The translations under genes were made by a program, and so were the position numbers. The notes beneath the pieces were generated by a model that searched no databases, was not told where the DNA came from, and saw only the letters and a list, made by a program, of their open reading frames with translations. A stretch of 64,000 nt of DNA. Origin: Strigops habroptila. Lineage: Eukaryota > Chordata > Aves > Psittaciformes > Psittacidae. The stretch is from contig NC_044278.2 of the NCBI RefSeq assembly GCF_004027225.2, forward strand, positions 3,658,001 to 3,722,000, given 5' to 3'. Positions 26,001 to 38,122 of this stretch are shown one piece after another. The stretch's first letter is position 1. Each line of letters opens with the position of its first letter.

Positions 26001-29000
26001 CCAGTTTGCTTCTGAGTAGGTTTTATTAACAGTTGGTGTTACAAACCCATTTTATTGAATCTGCTGAGTTGCCTCTCAGAGAAAGCAGTAAATTTTGTAT
26101 ATCTGTTCATGCAAGGGTGACCCAGTGATCCTGTTGGGGGACATAACTGTGAGCCAGCTGGGGGACACAGCTCTGGTGTTTGAATGGAGGCACTTGAGAA
26201 ATGTGTGTGCCTTAAAAGCCACACATTGCATGGAAAAAGAATTTCCTCATTTAACAAACTGTCAGCTGGGGTTTAGGCAAAATTCTACTTTCACACACAT
26301 ACTTAATATGTGTATGAAAATTCCATCACTGTGCATGGCTTGAAAGTGATAACATAATAGATAAGTCTGTGCTTTGAAAAGCTTGAGGCACAAGTGGAAA
26401 CAGCGTGAGGGAGGCAGCACATTACGGTCCAGATATTTTGCAGTAGAAGGGGTTTTGCAAGGAAATTCTTAAAGCCAAAAAGATTTTATTTTTTTTAATG
26501 TTGTTACCAAAAAAGTATTCTGAAATGTCTCTGGGCCTGATGTTTTCACTCTAAAGATAAGGGCACCTTCAAGGGAAGCTAGAGAAGCACTATTTTTCCT
26601 GGGGAATTGTACCTTGTTCATCAAGGTACCTTATTCATCAATGCTACTAAAATCAAAGGGGCTTATGAGGAGAGGTGCCGTTGAGCTTCAGAAAGAATGC
26701 CAGAAACTAGGGCTTTATGAATATTGGTTATTGCTGGATGTAGTGCATAATGTCCCTAGAGATGGTAATGGAAGAAGGTTGTGAATATCATACAACATAG
26801 AAAAGGAGAGCAACAAAAAAGAGTAGTAATAGTAATACACTGTTGTCACACATTCTCGGAGGAGGGTGCAATCACTAGTGACAACAGCAGTCACAAAACC
26901 CCCACTTTCTGATTTTTAAGAATGTGGAACCACTCCCATTTTCCCATTTTCTATGATGGAAATGGCCCTCCAAACAAATCTTTAATAAACATGGAGACAG
27001 GATAGAGCCTCTGGTAAATGCAGGAGGCAAACCATGGAGGGGAATATTGTACAGCAGATCAGGCTAGTGTCTTAGAAGTTGAATGGTACTTAATTATGCC
27101 AGATGCAGGTGATGAAAATCTGAAGACCTATGCACATAGGTCTGAAGACCTGTGAACACGCACCAACTCTGTCCCTTCTGTTGAATGAGGGTTCTCTTGT
27201 ACTGTACAAGAACAGCCCATTATCTACCCTAATGTTCAAGTGTCAGAATGGTCGCTCCAGTGATGAAAAACCAAAGGCTCCAGATCCACTGAACTCTGCC
27301 ACAACGCTTTTTCTCCATCACCTGTGAATTCAGAGGGGAAAAAAATCGGCATAAATCTGGTGAAAACAGTAAGAAAACCTGTAGAGTACTTTTGAGAATG
27401 TAAGTTTTCTAGACATGGACTCAGACTTTTCCACCAAGCCTAACCATTAAGTTTAAAAACCAGCTCAGGTCTTTTAAACTGTTGCCTGCCTCAGTCCTGT
27501 TCTGGACAAAGACCCAGCATTTCAGATTCTGTGAATGTGTTAAAAATTTCAGCACATAGCAAATACAGGGGAATGGATGAAATTTAGGCGCTGGCTCCAG
27601 CTTTGAATGTTTGTTTATTGAATAGGTAAATTTTTCAGGCTAAGTTAGAATTTGTCCAGAACCCCCAAAATTCACGTCCCTGCTCTTACCTGAAAATGTC
27701 AACATGTTGTTGGGCCTTTTATTTATGCTTTATTTCTTCTGTCTCAGAAAAAACAAATGTCTGTGTTCCCCCTACTGTGGCTCCATCTTATAATGTCGTT
27801 ACTGCTTCAAGTATCAGCATTGTCATCTTCCTTTTGGCTATCACCCTAGCAGCAAGGTACCTCCCAAGACACGGTAAGTGTTGATGCTTTTTCAAGAAAC
27901 AGCCTCATACTGCTTATGGAGTTTCTATGTAAAATACACATTTTTAGAAGCTATGCTGACACACTTGGTATTTTTGTACCACCTTCTCATTTCCTTCTTT
28001 TCTTTTTTTGGGGTTTTTTTTCCATCTACTTTGACAAAATCTAAGTCCAGCTCAGGACTTCCTATATTTTGCGTGCAGGCAGCACTAGGCTTCAGGTTTG
28101 AGAGTGAAGGAGTGATGGGGAGTTTTGGCAGCAGATCAGAGTATTTCCAAAATCAGCGATATACAGAATTGAAGAGTTTCACAAAGGCACATTTTTGTGT
28201 ATTATGTTTATGTATAAGATGCTTGAAGATGCCAAGAATCTTGGTGATCATGATAGATACAGCTGAGCACTGACAGTTTCAGAACCGGATCTCTCCACAC
28301 ACCCTATTTAGACAATCCCTCAGAAAACTCACAGAGCCAAAGTTACAAAAATACATAGTGCTAGAGCCACAGCAAAAAACTTAGGCACAGCAATGATCCA
28401 CTTCTGGGAGAATCCCCATCAAGAGACATGGATTTGTCTTCTTTATGTGGCCAAAACCAGCATAGGTGAGGTGCCCTGTCCAACCCTATGAAGTCTTCAG
28501 TAACTCCAGACATGTCTCCAGGAGTTTTTCAATGGCAAAGGGGACCTCAAGCGTCTTAGGGTTAGCTGGCAGCTGAGCAGATGTATTTTTTCTTTTATGG
28601 CTCAAAAGAAATCTCATCTGTTAGCTGTTGCTCCTCAGCGTGTCTAAAGTGACCTAATCAGAACGCCCCTGAAGATGTGGGTAGACATCTAATGGGTTTA
28701 TAAAGGCAGCTAGGCATCCAGCTGGTATTGGAAGTCAAGAGCAGTAGATGTCCTATCCACACTCTGTCCCACAGAAAGACAGCAGGCCTTGCAACATGTT
28801 ATAAATATCACCCAGTGGAGTTCTGCCAGGTTACTGGGGAAGTCAGGTCTGGAGATCAGAATCCCACACTCTGTGTTCAGGGCACTTAAACCAGAAGCCA
28901 GCAGTCTGAGCTTCTCAACATCTCCTGGTCACAGTGGTATCCCCTGTTGGAAAGAGGTTATTTGAATAGGCAGCAGGAACTCGGTTCACCTGGGGATGCT

Positions 29001-30914
29001 TGTAAGTTTGTCATGCTTGTGTCTCTGATACCTCTATTTCAACTTCAGACAAGTGCACTCCCAAGTCAGAGGTGTGGAGGTAGAATTACTATTTTTCTTT
29101 TCCGCTCCTCACCAACCACATCCCTTCAAAAACCAATGTGACCACTGAGTCAGACCGGGCTAATTTTCTTTCTGGTGTTTTACCACAAAGAAAGGAAGCT
29201 TCTGGAGGACAGTGACTCTTGGCTACACCTGTGCACCTCCTCATTTTCCACTCATGCCCCCATGACACCAGTGCTGTTTTTCCACTACTGTACCCTGAGG
29301 CTATGTCAATAAAAGCAGCAAGCAGGATGAAACCAAGAAAATCACAACTGATCACAGTCTGTGCTGTTAGCCGTGTGGATAATGAACTTCTAATTATAGG
29401 AGAAAATGAACTGGAATTGGAGGATTTGGCTCTAAACAAATATAGGCTGGAAATCGAAAGGTTCCTTACCATTAAATTAGCAAGAATCTGGAGTATTCTG
29501 AGATAGCCTTTTATATAGAAACCAAATTGCTTTTGAAGTAGATGTAAAAAGCACACCAATGTGGTGGAATGTGATCACCTGCAACAGCATGGGACATGGC
29601 TGCATGAACTGGAATTTCCCTTTCAGTCCCATTTTCAGCATATGCACAGGGAGTGGATTTGCAGAGTCAAGAGGTGCTATTTTGTACAGCCAGTTTCCAG
29701 CCCAAGCACATGCTCCATGAAACTGCAGGCAGAGCTTCGATCCAACTTCCCAGTTTGAACAGTTGTCACACTTCAGCGCCGCTGTGCATTGCCACGTGTC
29801 AGGGAAGGGAAGTACTTGTCCTAAGAGCACTTCCTGCTGCTGTTGCTACAGGTCACCTTCAGGAGCTATTGTAAGAGCTCGGAATAGGCCTGAGAGTACC
29901 TCTGTTCTGGCATATGGAAAGCTGAGTCAGGAGCTGACTTGATGCTAAGAGTGGTTTCCGAGCTCAAAAAGCAGTGCTTCAAAGAGCTGAAGTGTGGAAG
30001 GGAAGAACAGAGAGACAGAGCAAAATGGAAATAAGAGTTCTCAGATGCAGGTTGTAGCGGTCACTAAAATACGTAGGTGCTTTGCTGAGGTTCAATCGCC
30101 ACACTTTGAGTAGCTCACAGCCTATCTTTTCAGTAACTTAAGAACGAAAACTCTAGATTTATTTTTATTTTTGGCTCTTCAGTTAATTAAACACAAAGCA
30201 CCAAGATTAGACCAAGATTAAAGGTCACTTAAAGAAAAGCTTAGGATCCATGTTGTAAAATTTGTGCAATTTTTGCTGTAATAGTACAGGAAGATTCAAC
30301 TTGATTATTCAAAGTAATTCATAGATGCTGAGATACCTGTTTAACTTGAACACCTTTTAAAGCACTGAAAGAATTGGTTGGCTGGTTCTAATACCAGCAT
30401 TCTTACACTCATTTGGTAAACTGCATTTAGTGACATATAACTTTTACCATTATGTCCCTTCTGTTCTTATCTTAGCATGTAGCAACCTGTCTTTGTGCCA
30501 GGCTGAGATCCTAGCCCTGGGAATGAGAGCTGTTTTATCGTATGACACGCTAACATTGATATATAACAGACCTTTCTATCAGATCAGACAATGTCTGTAG
30601 ACCAGCCATATTCAGGTGTAGTGCAGGGATGAGACCTGTCAAGGAAAAATAGAAGTAACTAGAACTAAAAGATTTCTTTTTCCTTAATTTCTCCTCCCCT
30701 TTCTTCCCACTGCCAGTTATACTTTACTTTGTTGAAGAAGACATTTGTATTCAGCACATTTATGTCTTCTGTAATTCCAAATACTTATCAGGGATCTTCT
30801 CTTTCAGTCTGTTCTCACTGCTGTAAGCGTCGGGATTCAGTGGAACAGGGTGTGAAAGAATGTACAAAGCCACCCATGAGCTCTAAAGTGACATCCGAAA
30901 CATCATCTGTATGA
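10913..30914 (+). CDS. CD80: CD80 (B7-1), T-cell costimulatory ligand; 5 coding exons, 316 aa
   Basis: A type I membrane protein of antigen-presenting cells. In the family it binds CD28 and CTLA-4 on T cells. Coding exons are 10913-11000, 22719-23066, 25734-26015, 27748-27873 and 30808-30914; all internal junctions are phase 1, the hallmark of B7/Ig-domain genes. Domains: signal peptide ~1-29 (hydrophobic core LFVLLCLSL); IgV 30-145 with canonical Cys50 or 51 and Cys121 in GPYWC; IgC 146-239 with Cys171 and Cys224 and the B7-type GGFP motif at 175-178; transmembrane ~256-275; a ~40-residue cytoplasmic tail rich in Cys, Arg and Ser. N-glycosylation sequons are at 70, 94, 102, 194, 207, 215 and 222. 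The start has a good Kozak context (A at -3, G at +4). The paralogue CD86 is the main alternative, but adjacency to TIMMDC1 and POGLUT1 favours CD80. Confidence 0.9.
11001..22718 (+). other. CD80: CD80 intron 1
   Basis: An 11.7 kb intron, GTAAGC...CTACAG. It contains the 21-bp tandem repeat at 12,464 and an A-run at ~22,228. I recognise no CR1 or LTR copy and no further exon in it. Confidence 0.75.
12464..12507. repeat. Two-copy 21-bp tandem repeat
   Basis: Two adjacent copies of a unit built from GGGCACAAGAAA followed by GGGCACAAG. It sits in CD80 intron 1. In one frame it would encode a HKKGHKG-like run, but that frame has no gene features. Confidence 0.85.
22719..23066 (+). CDS. CD80: CD80 coding exon 2 (IgV domain)
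   Basis: Acceptor CCCACCTACAG, donor GTAGGT. It encodes residues 30-145 as a complete V-set domain: VGLPCC (B strand), YWQK (C strand), NLTLWI and the DNGPYWC F-strand motif. The doublet Cys50-Cys51 and Cys136 add to the canonical pair. Confidence 0.92.
23067..25733 (+). other. CD80: CD80 intron 2
   Basis: 2.7 kb, donor GTAGGT, acceptor TTGCTTCAG. Nothing else is recognised in it. Confidence 0.75.
25734..26015 (+). CDS. CD80: CD80 coding exon 3 (IgC domain)
   Basis: Encodes residues 146-239, a C-set domain. Cys171 sits before YGGFPKPKL and Cys224 lies in NITCSVEYNG. Four N-glycosylation sequons occur within about 30 residues (194, 207, 215, 222). Donor is GTAGGT at 26,016. Confidence 0.92.
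26016..27747 (+). other. CD80: CD80 intron 3
   Basis: 1.7 kb, donor GTAGGT, acceptor TTCTGTCTCAG. No repeat family or extra exon is recognised. Confidence 0.75.
27748..27873 (+). CDS. CD80: CD80 coding exon 4 (stalk and transmembrane helix)
   Basis: Encodes residues 240-281: a short stalk with Cys245, then the hydrophobic helix VVTASSISIVIFLLAITLAA, then basic residues RYLPRH as a stop-transfer signal. Donor is GTAAGT at 27,874. Confidence 0.9.
27874..30807 (+). other. CD80: CD80 intron 4
   Basis: 2.9 kb, donor GTAAGT, acceptor TTCTCTTTCAG. Frames of 95 codons (29,219, plus) and 156 codons (29,089, minus) overlap each other and lack family features; I regard them as chance. Confidence 0.75.
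30808..30914 (+). CDS. CD80: CD80 coding exon 5 (cytoplasmic tail)
   Basis: Encodes residues 282-316, beginning CSHCCKRR just inside the membrane and ending SETSSV before TGA at 30,912-30,914. Exon sequence continues 17 bases past the stop to a strong donor CAG/GTAAGT at 30,932. Confidence 0.88.
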
Positions 30915-33900
30915 CCAGATTGCATTGGCAGGTAAGTTTTCTTCACCATTTTTCTCTTGGCAAAATAGCTGCTCAAATACTGTTTGATTTTCATGCAATG
31001 TTAGCTCACTGTGCTGTCCTTCAGGGTAAATGCAAGTGGTAGGGCCCTACTGCCAACTCAGACACATGGTGTTTCCTGGTCAGGTAGCTAGAGGGATGAT
31101 GCTCCTGTTGCTTGTGGGGCATTGCTTTGTTTGGGTTATTTCAAATTTCTAGGAATGAACCTAGTGAAAAATGTAGAGTGCCAAATTTCCTGGGCTGCTC
31201 AGCTGCTTTCTCCGCAGTGTGGGCCCTGCATGGGTGGTGTGTGAACCTTTGTGGTGTTCTTTTCCTCACTTAACATAAATTTTTAGGGACTAAATGGGGA
31301 TGGAGACAGAGAGAGGTGAAAAGAAAGGAACATTTGACAACTTTGACTGTCAGTGTCTCCTCTGAACCTGCGTAAGGAAGCTGGTTAATACCTGAGAGGT
31401 GGGTTTGTAGCACGGTCATCCATCTATCAGGACCTTCAGCGACAGGCCCTGCCACCGCCCTTGTTCTCATTTTGTGGCCTTCTCAACTAAGAACTGGGCA
31501 GTCTTTTAGTTCCTGTCCTGACTCATCGTGAGTAGTAGCTTATCACTACTATAGGTCCCACATGTGGTGTCATTCCCTAGAGGTTGTTTCTGGTGGATGT
31601 CCTGTGAGCCATGTACTCATGGCTCTGTTGAATAAACATGGGAACATCACTGATGATAGAAATGATGGACTGACCAAATGGAAGTGAGGGAGAGGTGAAC
31701 AACAAGAGAACAACTCCAGCTTTCCCATTAAGATTAGCAATGCCAGTGCACTTCTGAGATATCTCCATTCCCTTCAGCAGCTGGAGGAATGGAGAAGGAA
31801 AAGTTTCCCCTTCAACACTTGCCCGGGAAATACTCATCTCTTAAAAGGAGCTACTTGTGATACTGAGGGGTTGTAAAGGATGGACTGGAGAAAAGTCTGG
31901 CTTATCCAGGTTTTACAACTACAGAGCAATTATATTTGTTTTGGCTTGAAAGCTCAGCTGTGTTCAGAGCTGTGTCCTCCAAAAAGACATTTTTCAAGTT
32001 AAGAGACTTTAGTAAAGATTAGCAGCTAACTGCTCTTATTCACCTCATTATCCAGGTGACTGCATTGCCTGCTCTCACCACGGCATACTGAATACATTGC
32101 CAGGGCAGTGCAGTAGAGCAACAGCCGTAGAATCCTGGAAGTCATGAATTTGTTATGCCATGCATTGCAGTCATCTAAAAGCAAAACATTTTTGTGATGG
32201 CAAGGAGGGGAAACTATCGTTCAGGCCATTTGTCTCATTTCCAAACCTGACCACCCACTCATGTTTTCCTCTGGGGAAGGCCCTATCTGGAACAGATACT
32301 AGAGCCTTGGTTAGCATGAATTCTGGGGAGTTTTGTGTTAGGAGTGGCAGGAGTTCACCTACTGAATAAATCCATTCTGCCACATTCCTCTTTTGTTACA
32401 AAAGCTTGCCAGGCTTTTTCTGCAAATGGCTGGTGTTTCCCAGCTGCAGTGGTTGGAGCAGCTGCTTGTCTGGGTACAGGGATGGAAGCTGTGCTTCCCT
32501 CGTGGCTGACAAGTCACCTCCTAACTGTGTGATGTGCTGAGCCATGTCCTGTTGCTGCTTCAAGAGGGTAGCACATTCATTACCCATCCTCACTCCGCAG
32601 CACCTCTGCACGGTCCGAAGGTTTTCACAGTGAGCACTGGGGCAGCCTGTAGCTCACTGTAGTGCCCGTCTGGAGCCGTCTAGCTCTGCCCAGCCCTCAG
32701 CTCTGCCTTTCCTGCAGTGGGAGCCCTCTTGTGGAGGCCTATCGCAGGTCATCCCCGTTTGTCTCGGCTCTGCAACGCTCTCGGCTTGCTTTTAGGATTA
32801 AGAAGAAGGGGAGGAAAAATAAGTAAAGTCTTTTCTCTGTGTCCCTCAGGTTTCTTACCCTGTGTATTCCGCACTGCAGTCCCCACTGTTCGTTGTACAG
32901 CAATGCTTATTGCGTTGACCCTTCGGCTCTCTGAAAGGGGATGAGAGCAGTACAAAGCTCTGCTTATGAAGACTGGCAACATAATCCTATGTGAATGAAT
33001 ACAAAACGCCACCTACGCCACAGAAGCTGTGGGGTGGTCTCATTCCAACGGGGTCACTGGAATTCCAGCTGCGAGGACGCTCCATGTTCCTGCAGCGGGG
33101 CAGAAGAGAAGTGTCGTGAGCATCAACACCACCAGTTCAAGAGTTTGGGATCCTTTGGCTTTGACGCTGCCTCTGTGAACAGCAGGGGCCCTGCAGAGCC
33201 CTGGCAGGCAGCCCACAGCCGCCTGCCCCTTTAGTAACACAGAGCTGGCCTTTGGCAGACCCCAGGCCGTGACACACAGTCTCAAGTCAGGCTGTGCCTC
33301 CATGTGGTGACTGGGAGCAGCTCAAACTGCTTTTATCTTCAGCCTCGCGCAGGTATCTGCCAGTACTGCTCTTTGTGTTGGAGGACTTTGGATTTGGCCT
33401 TGACCATTACAGATGCATGTCCCTTCTCCCCTAGAGAGGCAATAATGCACACACTTTCCACGGAGAAGCACCTTGAGGTGGGACTACCTGCCTCATGCTT
33501 ATTTTCAGTGCTAAGAGACTTTGTAGGGAATGACCCATGCTGTCAGCACACCTAGCAGCTAACTAATATTGCTTATCCACAGCAGTGGCAGAAGTTCTCG
33601 TAACCTTTCTCTCCTGAAAGGATGGTCTCACTGACCCAGGTACCAAGATACTGCTCCTCCACTGAATTACTGCAGGGGCACCTCTGACACAGCACAGCGC
33701 TGGTGGCGGGGCGCTGTGCACACCTCTGTGCATACACTTGTACCAGCTCTTACACGCATCCCTTCCTACCCACACTTGTAACGCCCCATTTCTGTGTCAT
33801 TGGTTATCTTGCATGTATCTACTGTAATGAAATGTAACTCAGGGCCTTGCTGCATAAACATAGGTCTGCTTTTGTCTGTATATTTGTCTAGGAATACATG

Positions 33901-36650
33901 TTAGGGATGGATCTCCAGATTCTCAGGAGTCTCACACAGTGACATAGGGATTTACTTTGTGTTGAATTCTGCCACTTTCTGCCAGCGTTCCCTCTACCCA
34001 GCCAGGACTTGAAGGAAGTACCCTGCAGGATTCTAACATTGGATAGGACTCATCTGATCTGGGTGATATTCTTGCCTACTGTGTAGGAAAAAGTGGTTTC
34101 TCATTTTCAGGGGAAAAAAAGAAAAAGCCCCAAGCCCCACCGAGCTTCCTAAGCAACTCTGCATTCTAACCTTAAAGTCAGCCCTGCCTTGAGTTTAACA
34201 GGTCTGGTTTCCCTTTTGCTCTGCCCCACTGCAAACTGTAGCTGTTCCCTTACTGCTCTATCCATGTGTGTAGTTAGCAGAGCGGACCAAAGTCTGAAAG
34301 CACCATGCCATTGTCTCTGGGGGATGTTTTGTTGCTTGAGCTGTTTATCTTGCTAGGACACAGCCAAGAAATATTCTATCCACTCCACTTTTTTCTAGCA
34401 GGTACATATTGAAAGAGAAATTGCTGGAGGAAGTAAGAGGACTAAAAGTGGTTTATAGAAGATTGAGCTACGGGAGGCTAAGGGATCAAGTCGCTAGTAA
34501 AAAATAAGGCACTGCTGCTTTTTCTACTCCTGCAGTCATGCTGCCCCATCAGCTTTTTCACTGCTTTCTCATTGTATGAAGTGAAATGGGAGCTTCAAAA
34601 CATTCTTATGGAAGGTTTTTTGACAGAGAAAAGGAGACAAGGTGGGTGATAAGGCAACAATAAGCTTTGCACTTGTGCATTCTGGTTGCAAGCAGAACAC
34701 AGGTGACATGGAAAGCAGTGTTTCCAAAAGGCAGCCTGACCTTATTGCAGGACTTGGGTCTACCGGCAACGGTGTCTCATACTTTCCATTTCTTTCTGTC
34801 TATGCTGCTTCTTTCCAGCAACAACTACTAGCTTGCTGCAGGCTGAACACCCTCCTTTTGTATTTACTTTGCTCATTCTTAACACTGTGCTTCCTTCCCT
34901 GCTATAACAATGCATTTCCACCTTAGCAACCACACCACAGCCCTGACAGTTGTACCAACATTACCATTTCCCTCTGCCTATTCTATGCTCTACTTCTGCT
35001 CCTGACTGATAATAGCACAGCCTCCTGGAGAAGGGTTTGTCGTCTGTACTGTGCCAAACCTTTCTACATCACCACAGACTCCTCTGACCTTTGCAGTTAA
35101 CTCCTTCTAAAGGAAACAAAATGTTTCACTGACAAATATGTCTGGCATCAATTTGGTTTTGTATCCTTGATGGGCAGGTTATTTGGTTTATTTTTTCCTT
35201 AAGCACTTACTTACACTATGAATCATGTTTTCTATTGCCTTATGCTGTATTCAGTGAATTGCACACAAATGGTTTCTGTGAGACCTTTTTGGCTTAATAT
35301 CTGGGTCTTTCTACCAGGTGAGCTGCTCTGTTTATCACAGGTATTTTGTATATAACATTTTTTTCCTAGAGTTTAATTGTATTAAAAAATAAATGGTAAA
35401 CTCAGGTTTCCTTTCCTCAGTGATAAAAGATGTCTCTTCTATGCGCTGGGAAGTGGTAGAGCCCTTCAAGTAACCACATGAGCCTCAGCCACCATTTCAC
35501 AGCTGCTAAAAACACACGCTGTGAGGCATCTACGTAGCTGGTTGACAAAGCTGTTACAGGTACAGCTGGCATCAAGACACAGCTCTCTCTGGTGTGCTCA
35601 GCAGCAATGACAAGTGTCACTCAGGTACCCATCCTGTAACTGTCACACATCTCCTGCCTGTCAATGCGTCAGGGGTTAACGGAGCAGTGTAGCGATGGTG
35701 CTCAACACGCAGTTTGCAGCAGCTCTTCCTTCTCCCTGCCAGAAAGGGAGGTTCTCTGCAAAAGCAAAACCTGGTGTAAGATGTTCTCACTGTATCCCCA
35801 CTATTCCTGTTCCATCCTTGGAAAGCGGAGGTCCAACAACGTCAGTACTATGCTTTTGCTGGGGTGGAGGGAAGAAGGTGGGGAGGGAGGAACCTATTAC
35901 ATTTGTATTTAAAATATAAGCTCTGAACCAACTCTTCACCTCCCCATTTGGACAGTGACTTTGCATACAAAAAATGATGAAGTGCAGGGAATTAAATCCA
36001 GCAGGAAAAGGAGCAAAAAATGGCTGCTAATCTTCAGTGTGCAGATGGAAGTCTTTGCCTCCCCTTGCTAATGTGCGGTATAAGGCCATCTAGCAGCCCT
36101 TCCTTCCTCACTTGGAGAGAATATCTATGCAACTGCTACACCTTGGCCCTGCCTACCCTCCCATGCACCAATGGTCACACACAAGAAAATCAGTATTCTT
36201 TAGACATCATCACATCAAATACCACCAAATAGTAACAAAGACTGAGCAATGACACAGCCAAATGTCATCAGAACTGCTGCGCAGATAAGAAAAAGGAGAA
36301 AAAGAGAAGACCAAACAGCGTCGTACAACCACAGAGGCAAAAATGTGACTCAGGAAGGTCTGCTCTTTTGTTTTTTGAGGGGGCACAGGCAAATAACACC
36401 ACTGTCACCAATACATGCAAAGCTTAAAACAGGAAGAGGGAAAGACATATCCGTACCTCTGCTTATTCAGATCCTTCACTTAGGTGCAGAAAAGGAAAAT
36501 GAGAGCTGGTTGATGACAAGCCCAAAACACACGTGTTTCTTCAATGAAAATGAAGAATGAAAAATGCACTACACGAAAAAATAAAATCAAATGCTCATTT
36601 CAGAAGTCAGAAAAACCTGACACCTTCCTGGAAGCAAGCTGTGCCAAAAA
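30915..36650 (+). other. CD80 3' region and intergenic sequence
   Basis: No coding frame is supported. A donor at 30,932 implies a spliced 3'UTR; a possible downstream acceptor is TTTCCTGCAG ending at 32,716, but this is a guess. Plus-strand AATAAA signals occur at 31,631, 32,365, 35,388 and 36,580. Which one CD80 uses cannot be told from sequence. Confidence 0.45.
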
Positions 36651-37038
36651 TCTGCTTTGGGTGGGTGGAATACGCTCCGTGGAATTGACTGTTCATCTTT
36701 CAATCAACGGTAATCAGCTGTAACAGAAAAAAGCATTCAGCCAGAACATACTGCTTTACTCTTCTCTTGGGGGAAGGAGACCCAAACCCCTTGCCTGGAT
36801 GCAATTCCCTTTAATAGGAAAATAGCTCTGACGAAAGAAGAGGCCCAGAATTCTGACTTCTGCTTTGATGGAAATGGTGATGGGCCCCCTCGCCCTTCTG
36901 GGTTCAACCCTACCCACAGGTAACAGCTATGACTGAACAGTTCATCCCTGGTACAGAACAACAAACAGAGCTGGCGCTATCCTGGCTCTTGTCTTTGCTA
37001 CTGCCTGGATAGAGGAATGCCTGACACCGCCACCAGAC

Positions 37039-37246
37039 TTTATTGCTGCTCACGGGTGGGATCTCAGCTCTTCTCATGGGATATCACACGTGTTTCTCTA
37101 GTGCAAATGCTGTACTAACATAAAGAAAGAGCTCACGGACACAATCACCACTGCTAGATGGCTTTATTAAGTGTCTTGAACCACATTTCCCCCAAAGGTA
37201 ATCCCCTAATTCCCAACCTTCAAATGAAATCAGAGGCTTTTTTATT
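37039..37246 (-). terminator. TIMMDC1: Candidate TIMMDC1 polyadenylation signals
   Basis: Three minus-strand AATAAA hexamers lie at 37,241-37,246, 37,163-37,168 and 37,039-37,044. They are about 0.8-1.0 kb past the TIMMDC1 stop codon, a reasonable 3'UTR length. Confidence 0.5.
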
Positions 37247-38031
37247 GTTGGTTATATTTTCCACAGTGCCAGCTATTCCACCATCACCACCAGAAACAAG
37301 TCTTTCTTCCTGTGGCCCCCTCAGCCACACTACTATTGAGGAACCCAAACCAGGCCTTTTTCAGGGTATTTCTCTTATCATTCCCAGCTCTTCCACCCCT
37401 CCTCAACACTGACTGCAAAATACCCCAGGTACTGTAGGAACCACAGGTGCTTTTCTGCAAAAAGCCTGAAGAAATCACCATCAGCAGGACAGCATTTGCT
37501 GCTGCTGAAACCAGGCCCAGCCAAGCTGTGGGACAGGGATGACAAGAGGATGAGGAGCACTTGCTCTAGTGCTGCCTGTGCTGTGCTCTGACAGCAAGTG
37601 CCTCAGGTGCTGTCCGAAGAGCAGCTTGCACCAGAGCATCATTAACTTTTGGAATCAGGGTACCTTTAGCAACCAAACTATTCACAGGTTCTCTACCTTG
37701 AATATTTCTACCTCACTGGTGGTCTGGACATTTTCAGCAGTGAAATGGGTTCTAGACGAGGTTCTGGGGCCGCCCTCTTCCCCTGCCAAACCTACATGAT
37801 GTTTTCTTGTCAGCAGAGTCTACATTTCCACCCTCTTGGCCCTTCCATGCTGTTGTGCAGTGATATACATCCGTAAACCATGTTTTCAGCAAAATGCTTT
37901 TTCCCAAATGCACCAGGTACAACTGCATTCATAGAAGACCTCCACAACCCCTTGACTGAAGACTTCTATGAGCAGAATCAAAATGCTTTGTAGCTGCTTA
38001 CAACAGAGATCTGGAGAAGACTCAGTAGTTC

Positions 38032-38122
38032 CTAGAGACCTCTTGCTCTTTCCATCTCTGGTCCTCCCTGAGTGTTACTTTCCATTTGGCCTAAGACTTC
38101 AGTCACGCTGAGCCTGGATTGC
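38032..38122 (-). CDS. TIMMDC1: TIMMDC1 terminal coding exon 7
   Basis: Residues 203-232, starting WQSRLSVTE, which fits the family (WKGRLQVTE in human, recalled). It ends ERARGL then TAG at 38,034-38,032. Acceptor TCTCTCTTCAG. Confidence 0.82.

Noticed and set aside
29089-29559. 156-codon minus-strand frame in CD80 intron 4
   Set aside because: No family motif, and it overlaps a comparable frame on the other strand.
10913-30914. CD86 or another B7 member instead of CD80
   Set aside because: Domain structure alone would allow it, but the adjacent TIMMDC1 and POGLUT1 match the CD80 locus.
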